Assembly: GCA_004321925.1 (NCBI GenBank)
Contig: SCQH01000040.1
Coordinates: 1-64,000 of the forward strand
Length of the DNA: 64,000 nt
From: Nitrospirota bacterium
GTDB taxonomy: Bacteria > Nitrospirota > Thermodesulfovibrionia > Thermodesulfovibrionales > UBA6898
Direction of reading: 5' to 3'
Of the stretch, positions 63,301-64,000 are shown piece after piece. Both the position numbers and the translations under genes were made by a program. The notes beneath the pieces are model-generated. The model was given only the letters and a program-made list of their open reading frames with translations, was not told the DNA's origin and did no database searches. The first letter of the stretch is position 1; each line of letters begins with the position of its first letter.

Positions 63301-63807
63301 AAGGTTTCAGAGTCCTATCCGGCGGGAATCAAGATATATGATCCGACCACCGGCGCGTGGATCACTGCAAACCCATGGATCAACCGCCTGAAACTCGGGG
63401 CGGGCGAGACAGCGGCGGTTCTTTATTATGCCCTTATGCCAGACAGTGGCGGTACTTACACATTAAAGACCGACATAAGCTATCTCGAAAATGGTGCATA
63501 CATTCCGCTCAGGAGTATTTCCAGGGACCTTGTGGCCAAAGACCTTAAAGCCGCCCTGTCGGACGTATTACGCGCGTTGGACGAGCTGGATGCCAGGGAT
63601 AGTTCGGAAGTAATCAGCGCCAAAAGGATGCTTCAGCTTATGCTCCGGCGCGGCTCAAAGACACGGCAGGCTATGGAAACAAATATTCGGAGCATACTGG
63701 CGGCCATAGATTCCGTGATAAAGGTCGATTCCGACACCTCTTCGGTAAGGGCCATGCTGGATGAGATCCTTAAGGGTCTGGAAAGCAGATATTACTTTGC
63801 GTATTAG
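45394..63807 (+). CDS. giant modular secreted protein (6137 aa)
   Basis: One unbroken frame. The signal peptide looks best from the GTG at 45424 (Lys-Arg, hydrophobic core, Ser-Ser-Ala-Ala-Gly-Ala); the ATG at 45394 adds ten odd residues. Modules by residue: metalloprotease-like region with His168-Glu-Met-Met-His; prenyltransferase/squalene-cyclase-like alpha repeats (about 369-623; Pro-Asp-Gly-Gly-Trp-Gly); six CARDB repeats (about 628-1314); TolB-like WD propellers (about 1433-1890 and 4220-4513); FlgD-Ig repeats with Ser-Pro-Asn-Gly-Asp-Gly or similar at 1326, 1996, 2664 and 2879; five Fn3-like units (about 3273-4160), one split by an F5/8C-like domain (about 3889-4016); a seventh CARDB and Ig-like repeats to about 5640; an acidic run (5707-5728); a GATase-like domain; a helical C terminus. 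Likely a surface adhesin or protease. No sorting signal seen. Confidence 0.85.
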   Translation: MHEIYHYHDQVKRIVHNLAQTFIAVMLSAVPVSSAAGAIDQFAAKTIGDHGNVTVMEVTGTYDEKTPDGTVNAGPRQIISKEFYRLHKDEYDFLVIFSNFNFRLSDGTIAFYLGARNDTRGIGNELFDSSLLFGSSRLQGTIDMGNIANLSMVPTDPKFQFTLDTISHEMMHRWAAYARFRNPDGSLNTGLLGKDGSHWSFLLSTDASLMYGNTWQDNGNGTFTSVRARKYYSPLDLYLMGFIDKSQVPPMLLIDNPDIDPKRVSQVGVTISGTPRYITIDDIIAAEGERVPGPAEAQKTFKTAFIFITEQGTFTGDEIYGLENVRNGWLTRYSVLTDGAGLVQVALSPLDNLPVNPGVIPPTVTPRTLPPNIDDAVTWIKNEQKSDGSWMDLGQTAERDTAEAVVALKEFVAAGPNYSTGLQWLGGQSSGSTDYLARTAEALADAGLDTASQMSEIASRQNRDGGWGSGKSFASSPSDTGLVLKMLAKTGYTGQPVIAKAIEYLKAKQNPDGGWGNEEGSRVETTANVLFAFRKYTATYALDDRIASGSSWLLQHQNPDGGFGNSPSTVYDTARALLTLAELDIAKDSRNRAIGYILQGQSGDGSWRDSPYQTALAIEALYKATVDPDLAVKASDLSFSPATIASLPSNVVLSANIANLGRTAVPQAKVALYENISGSMAKLAEQTVSFPGRSTVTVYFPILFDDESSRTFYIMVDPDNLVAESDKANNTASRNLQAEAGIMPDLAITPSSISFVPQTIAAIPSTLAINVDVANLGSSTVPQAKVALYDGDVSEANKIAEQIAAFPGRGNTTISFPVAITDGRERVFTVAVDPGNLIKESDKTNNMAVQRIKPVAFTEPDLSISSNDITFAPSTIGAIPSTVTINARIANFGKTAAQSFKVALYEGVVSDASRIGETTASVQGEDFVVVSFSTTVNDASDHKYIVSVDPDNQVPESVETNNTAWNVLKNSLVYDFEVLQGNLSALPNPVDLGQDVTISAKISNKGRQNAYSVHVRYYLDLPGAPLDIATTTVDIPAGGSVSDQVTWKTSRPGPDLPVTVHVDPLSEFIEVTKANNKAAILLTVNGPTDPNLTVSYKDIVITPNPAQERGNANILVLVKNEGFSAASNVLVNFYEGVPGVDGVPLGSQTIPLLNAGDSARASIDWVGIKDVGKKIIYVKVDPDNAISETSKDDNTAFLTLQILTLPDLAISTNSIVFNPVAPKDGDPVSINVTIKNLGEQSASNVLVKAYEGSTVIGSQTISGITGNSQAATSFSYDTNGKNGPHQITVIVDPDNTIVERIKENNTASRTFGIRDAKLWVTEQYISPNGDGIKDSTQVFFGLDASQTVRVLIVNEKGETVRTFSGTDLENATGGNVVWNGLNDNGSVAADGQYHIRVTDMNGNILGSLLVTLDNNRSPLSRALGTKYLLNSNLTCKLPDFSEWKWLPSESGMIFSINYADADADASGYPPGLYSMAPDGEDVIRLVPDNTVPYEWAIEAFDLSPDGEKIAFIANDRLWVVNSDGKQLTMLDEPSSGIYDVRWSPDRKHLLYTVGQIRNQQGYSAYELWIVNAETKATTKIDWGFLTFGLGAAEWSPDGQHITYLALSDSMLQQYRQVDELKLSDLAGNKSVIHTFDRTTSYTQMYWLDRAKIAFQHPSQSNQLWAYDLTGGGHHLFISEYPDQVVQNPDKGGITYRERLNDRKIYVRTVNAEGSISTHYEASDLQVNSGSGSTGNLSNLIWSFDGRKIAFADMTYKKIDKCIYEPALIALDAPSMKRNGLKIFNSEVAYAQEGYPYNSDCADPSKYALNNVESIASWLPDNENLLLLDNKGYFDFNTTTGEKGGYIPIDGVEAVSPAGRYINYYRDADPAGICYGRGWPDVWAIGSMLNLTADLRINKERSLIRLKGIAADLNFEGYRLEYSDAKTPDNWNLVGPPSDMPVLNDLFTTWVPPHEGAFFLKLTVWDKAGNIAIDRKRVSWGLSAAITNLYKTREIFSPNGDGLKDTVELHYTVLEPVHLDFFIYAEDNSIVRTLNRDHTSHMDDFITWDGRDESGRIVPDGKYTIKLFDYEFFVEVDNTPPDANLMLTPVVLAKDDAGYPAVSSELRGHAVDRNLKKWAVEYGEGLNPSQWVSYGWGVFQLTDTDPLGNPLLNPPTDVLLEGYVNNGLEFLVGKKFRVVAEDAAGNQQTAVTDMIDERLFFNDWDGTSIIDEVPAHLLHPGRHMLGGLETIQNPVHALYVQYSQEYDLKKGGWINWIDSEPKLDPASGNLFIEWDNSLIDFKRLYAIRLKAIDDKGVVFYSNIMPGKERYGLQVGCSSNIDKGVLVLEGNISLYQPFKQLRFQAKSQDDSHFAQWTDIELLYGEAGGALFGIKVLPDHGVEIPQGQFVVGADSVVGIVMNQFSPHMRYTFRMVGTFEDGTEKETIEAPYPPKCDAVVLGISVSYKDADECQMISGKASIGATASYSSAVVSPISLKLYLNDVLVANPLENLDTISMPEGTHPIRAEFEYIDLSDGEVRMAKAQDRLIVDRALPAAEITYPTKPLRICPVKVPDVKGDWFGLPVEGIASDNMAMKRYELSYGIGEKPSVWIPATTQVKGKKVPITGDRPVAGRLGIWDITDLKDTDYSLKLKVLDVAGNAGCYTTNFVVDTLIEVTGLNSDRHIVSPNGDGTMDDVTASYQIDEYATVAVKVFKASTHADGSYVLDSTPVRTIASGIQHLGGAGTIVWDGMGDSGSALPDGSYGIAVIPTDTCGNTNMKWVLVEVDNTPPTMVITYPRSTDPIGNVVEIRGTANDPHFLSYSLEVGEGDIPIAWLPISSEASPVNYGILGIWNTFGLQGRWTLKLSGADTVGNKNETSVSIDLGTRQDLIKNLNVLPKLFSPNNDNRLDTTNFNYNLTGAHSTKIEIIDSSGTVRKTYATTAPSAGAYMYLWDGRDSAGILVPDGAYIIKLTAALSSNPSVTQTETVTVVVDTTLPLIDIKQPIINSYIKSNAVTVFGTTSDVNLAEYSITNTGETGTAPVDAASQSRGDYVFGTLNDLPEGTYAMNVKAKDLAENSSEKNIPFTIDRTPPKVTLDAPKDREFYGNIKNVINATGGIVERNLEGYSLRCGLGDNPTLWTVLQSGNAVPVNPQLFSWKVGKNDAVPDGLYTLSLYAKDKAGWEREAKVKVTIDNTPPDVSIASPRNGDYAKAATDIRGTAFDANLLKYILEISAGPCGSAFKWAPLKIATNSVKDGSLGSLQALPPDGNYCLRLTALDKVENSSMVMTSVKIDTTPPASPVLSGKVENKKDARLTWTASTESDLAGYDLYRDGQKINSTLLKDALYLDQSLKENVYAYVVKAIDLAGNESKPSNEIKLKIDLTGPDAAIRSPQDGARIGGIIDIKGTAYSIDDFKEYRVFIGVGEAPSSWMLSRTSPLSTSYGILAQWDTLGLPENAVYSIKLETEDLSGNINTDQIKVVIDNLPPAPPVLVTAVPNGSDVTLTWNANTDTDLSGYLLYRNEQLANVAGIVVGNLKPYLMTATAYPDKALPDGKYKYYLIAMDRAGNMSGQSNVLEVTIDTHPPHTIITEPRDKAKFDRKTMLKAESPDNDIATVKFLYKKAVDTTWTNLGDPITKQPFVTFIDPAALALSYADYQIMSVSTDMAGNGDPSPAFITLTYTDVTPPATVQNLKAATNGQDVALTWTADTAADLEGYSIYRISGGSRTKLNAAKTKEISYHDRGLSDATYTYEVTASDLAGNESKASNQAMARVYAPVITQPYTPSDKSVIQLQFENATPGSSVDLFNDSGSGPVSLGTTQAGTAGTLTLNLSLSSGENRLTAKATDQSGNISRGSDMVMVAYSMPPAAPTGLVASAQGHDVALTWNANVETDIAGYNLFRNGEKLNAPAAVAALTGSASSSYSISPAENALDGQWWTYWRSDYGSVPFNPVWYEIDLASRELINSLSIQWLTTNVGKDYEIQAWSGYAWIPIHKMTGNTVTTNHIDIKPSYRTDKLRIHITDTTDKEYYKRVDISEITLFRDVQLIQPTYNDLAIHDGAYSYAVTAVNYYGFESPLSAEAMAEIGDVTPPAIPLNLSATVSGTDISLNWTANTEADLAGYNLYRFSPQGWTRLNTGPILDTTYIETGLPNGTYRYRLAAVDTVGNESLPSNEATAVISVTDTIVPPKPALFYPTVAGLPIVLQKGKTDVIGFAGAGSTVTLSRSGVPVGTTTASASDNISSVSIESAWSYASPSPDGKTLVNVDSYSSIWVKDLATGQIRQVTPYGYAPGWSPDGSKLSYEYYEDRNGFGNFFIGVYDLATGVATTLVNETSEPFVDEFAVSWSSDASRIAFVRYEGGSYNAWVKDFISGALNQVTSGPEPYYPKLAPNGNKLAYIDSATGILYEKDLSTGEIILVAENQDDDNVKWSLDSKKLLFIENDGQRTDLYRYDVTTRNKARLTVTDTTELFASWSPDGTSIIFGQNESDGSISVRMMSADVQDSGRALRQNMPGLNSLSWLNSGDIFFMDGQVLTILRPKGYFNFKDIPLDAGENLFNVVATDSSGNLSQPSDEISVILETSQLPDLETTTDDIYLYPAVPLAGQTLAINVVVWNRGLLAAMDVQADLYVTDFQGNMSLLKSVVIPSIDPESAEIVGANWDTTGKTGAALVTVVLDPLGKISEVTKSNNYAVLDFVMVDTEGIQMTTSLNSDQMQAKKDLRADIYIVNSGIRKTGNLEVSVEDERGYLVSVLYSGGIDLPYGYQRHLDLTWNSGSTFAGPYRVHSLLKDTSGVLAENVVSFTIMPDIAVKSSIVTDKAQYGPGENVSLSYTVENSGSNYIVPDMKATVRILDPLNKEMFREEKDIVNTLPGAASNFNAIWNAGLNVPGTYTTVIDVSMNGNVVSTNSAKFSISAKAEITGGIKTTPAAVIYGNQVVIDYSVTNAGNSDRTGILLRVLVMDPATQAIVNSSDETIDLVMKGTLSRQTVLLTQGLGLKTYVVVLQDVSPSITKTLANTSFAVIDGVPPTIGINSPASGAYFNAQIDLTAVAADDISGIDKVWWQIDGRGWKLLPVADTQSGRYSAAWTPIKADEGPHTVSFRAVDRSGNQSAAVSASFTIDLTPPDLAISTLSDGANTNNSVLNIAGTVTDNYGVRELFVNDIAVQNNSDGTFSYPIILNDGPNTINVTARDLAGNETQDARTINLDLTAPVITILTPADNIKTKQNPMDLSGMVDEQSTVTVRINGADPVPAVLDGNNFSLSIILVYGLNTIEVTATDLSGNTSSAKRTLTFDDRTPELAVTDPAQDVKTNTPDMTVKGDVSDISTVAVTITMDGNTYSPGMAGAGFELPIRFTTEKLYQIYVKATDELGNETIVQRNVIYDATAPMVTLDTVTSPTSMVSQIVTGTVEAGAFVSIACPTANVGIVSYPTPETWSAILSNMSEGIHVIEVAATDDVGNTSQTVRGEIVVDLTPPSVTIAAPVSGTTHNGKVDLIAIVSDSGSGVERVEYQIDSGDWKPLPVSDAAQNKYSTVWVTVLADEGTHTINFRAADRLGIMSSPISTTITIEVLSGTIKATPDPVSSGQEETLSYNITNATSGDIPGLTARILILDPDTGVTKQTYDQVLSIPANTAFAGSVKAPTKDLTPKRYNVVLQVAGAGLPLPNKELSRTTFEVKAAQNPGIEIEKTMPDVRNVLVWINDECQSETGTRYPSGYFGSNTEDVGCLENKRDRLWLNDSNSQEGDSGDNEDSSGADNDCRTCTRRDLVDRVLSESATSHAIVYSAQDFQYEIRNPYYTDILILGNQYPLEDHSWEELREKVNMGVGLISSLWIKQAADEKNAPENTMLGCRYKGTVPGRDHEILTVPSPVTGAGRIYSKGIAEKIEAPKGAVVAGWLEDGACDDGSRYDYRINWHTENGPKPSCESPAIVLSGYGKGRTVFHAFDIGKTLNDNTYSQVAALIQNSLSYVHSVSDSSTFGPRSLVPIEIRIRSLGSAFDLKVSESYPAGIKIYDPTTGAWITANPWINRLKLGAGETAAVLYYALMPDSGGTYTLKTDISYLENGAYIPLRSISRDLVAKDLKAALSDVLRALDELDARDSSEVISAKRMLQLMLRRGSKTRQAMETNIRSILAAIDSVIKVDSDTSSVRAMLDEILKGLESRYYFAY

Positions 63808-63824
63808 TTAGGCTAGAAGGTAAA

Positions 63825-63853
63825 TTGACATAACATAACAAATTTGTTATATT
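63825..63853 (+). promoter_or_regulatory. sigma-70 promoter of the last (toxin-like) gene
   Basis: TTGACA (63825-63830) and TATATT (63848-63853) are 17 bases apart. The next ATG is at 63858, so the mRNA would be leaderless or nearly so. Confidence 0.75.
63835..63850. promoter_or_regulatory. 16-bp perfect palindrome operator
   Basis: ATAACAAATTTGTTAT is a perfect palindrome lying between the -35 and -10 boxes. This is the standard place for autorepression by an antitoxin dimer. Confidence 0.7.
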
Positions 63854-63857
63854 GAGC

Positions 63858-64000
63858 ATGTGGACGATTGAATATGATACCCGGGCGGAAGAATGGCTTT
63901 GCAGCCTTCAGCCTGATATCAAGGCAAGAATATTGAGAATTATTGACATGATGCTGGCTCTTGGTCCGATGAACATACATGAACCTTATGTGAAACATAT
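63858..64000 (+). CDS. RelE/Gp49-like toxin, 3' partial
   Basis: The first 47 codons are in the window and run off the edge. The product starts Met-Trp-Thr-Ile-Glu-Tyr-Asp, then Ala-Glu-Glu-Trp-Leu and Ala-Arg-Ile-Leu-Arg-Ile-Ile-Asp-Met-Met, with Leu-Gly-Pro-Met-Asn-Ile-His-Glu-Pro-Tyr-Val-Lys. This fits the Gp49-like (phage-derived) branch of HigB/RelE toxins. Its antitoxin gene would follow outside the window. The operator overlapping its promoter supports a toxin-antitoxin module. Confidence 0.7.
   Translation, partial: MWTIEYDTRAEEWLCSLQPDIKARILRIIDMMLALGPMNIHEPYVKH

Noticed and set aside
63358-63807. PEP-CTERM, LPXTG or T9SS sorting signal at the end of the giant protein
   Set aside because: The C terminus is a charged helical segment ending Tyr-Tyr-Phe-Ala-Tyr, without a sorting motif.

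Overview
The window looks like a chromosomal segment of an anaerobic diderm bacterium. A Mo-nitrogenase locus with archaeal/clostridial-style NifI1/NifI2 regulators, sigma-54/NifA promoters and a very large secreted multihaem cytochrome with mixed CXXCH and CX4CH motifs fits Nitrospirota (Thermodesulfovibrionia-like) or Desulfobacterota. This placement is inference from gene content; no rRNA or marker gene is present.

Layout. (1) 1-5.5 kb, plus strand: a tightly packed run of a membrane glycosyltransferase (5' truncated by the window), a transglutaminase-like protein, an ABC ATPase and its permease; then a secreted protein with four 150-bp repeats (5.7-6.7 kb). (2) 6.8-9.9 kb, minus: nifB, a 64-aa membrane protein, a HesA/ThiF-like protein and nifV, behind a -24/-12 promoter and a TGT-N10-ACA NifA site. 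(3) 10.0-14.8 kb, plus: an accessory island that splits the nif locus. It holds a non-coding stretch, a HEPN protein overlapping a P-loop ATPase, a good single integron attC site, a signal peptidase I and a lipoprotein. (4) 14.8-24.1 kb, minus: nifH, nifD, nifK, a fused nifE-nifN, nifX, nifI1, nifI2, a 2[4Fe-4S] ferredoxin, a TauE-like exporter and a GNAT acetyltransferase, again behind a -24/-12 promoter and NifA site. (5) 24.5-35.4 kb, plus: a 2679-aa secreted protein with 26 haem-binding motifs followed by thrombospondin-3 repeats, a seven-repeat propeller and LamG/Fn3-like modules, followed by a 930-aa NHL/BACON/FG-GAP protein. (6) 35.4-42.5 kb: a small Cys-rich protein, a hybrid histidine kinase, a LexA-like repressor plus Y-family polymerase pair with a clear SOS box, and a catalase-peroxidase that looks transferred. 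(7) 42.5-45.3 kb: a mosaic of REP/RAYT transposase debris, a small secreted Big_2 protein and two toxin-antitoxin pairs (mazEF, higBA). (8) 45.4-63.8 kb: a single 6.1-kilo-residue secreted protein with an HEXXH segment, a prenyltransferase-like alpha-barrel region, CARDB, FlgD-Ig, TolB-propeller, Fn3 and F5/8C modules; then the start of another RelE/Gp49-like toxin with a palindromic operator.

How it works together. The two nif operons give structural proteins, cofactor assembly (NifB, NifEN, NifX, NifV homocitrate), a dedicated electron donor and PII-type switch-off, both under NifA/sigma-54. The giant cytochrome and its NHL partner suggest cell-surface electron transfer or adhesion to a mineral or partner cell. 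The best candidates for something little described are the adhesin-like multihaem cytochrome, the HEPN-ATPase pair beside a lone attC site, and the 6137-codon surface protein embedded in toxin-antitoxin/RAYT debris.
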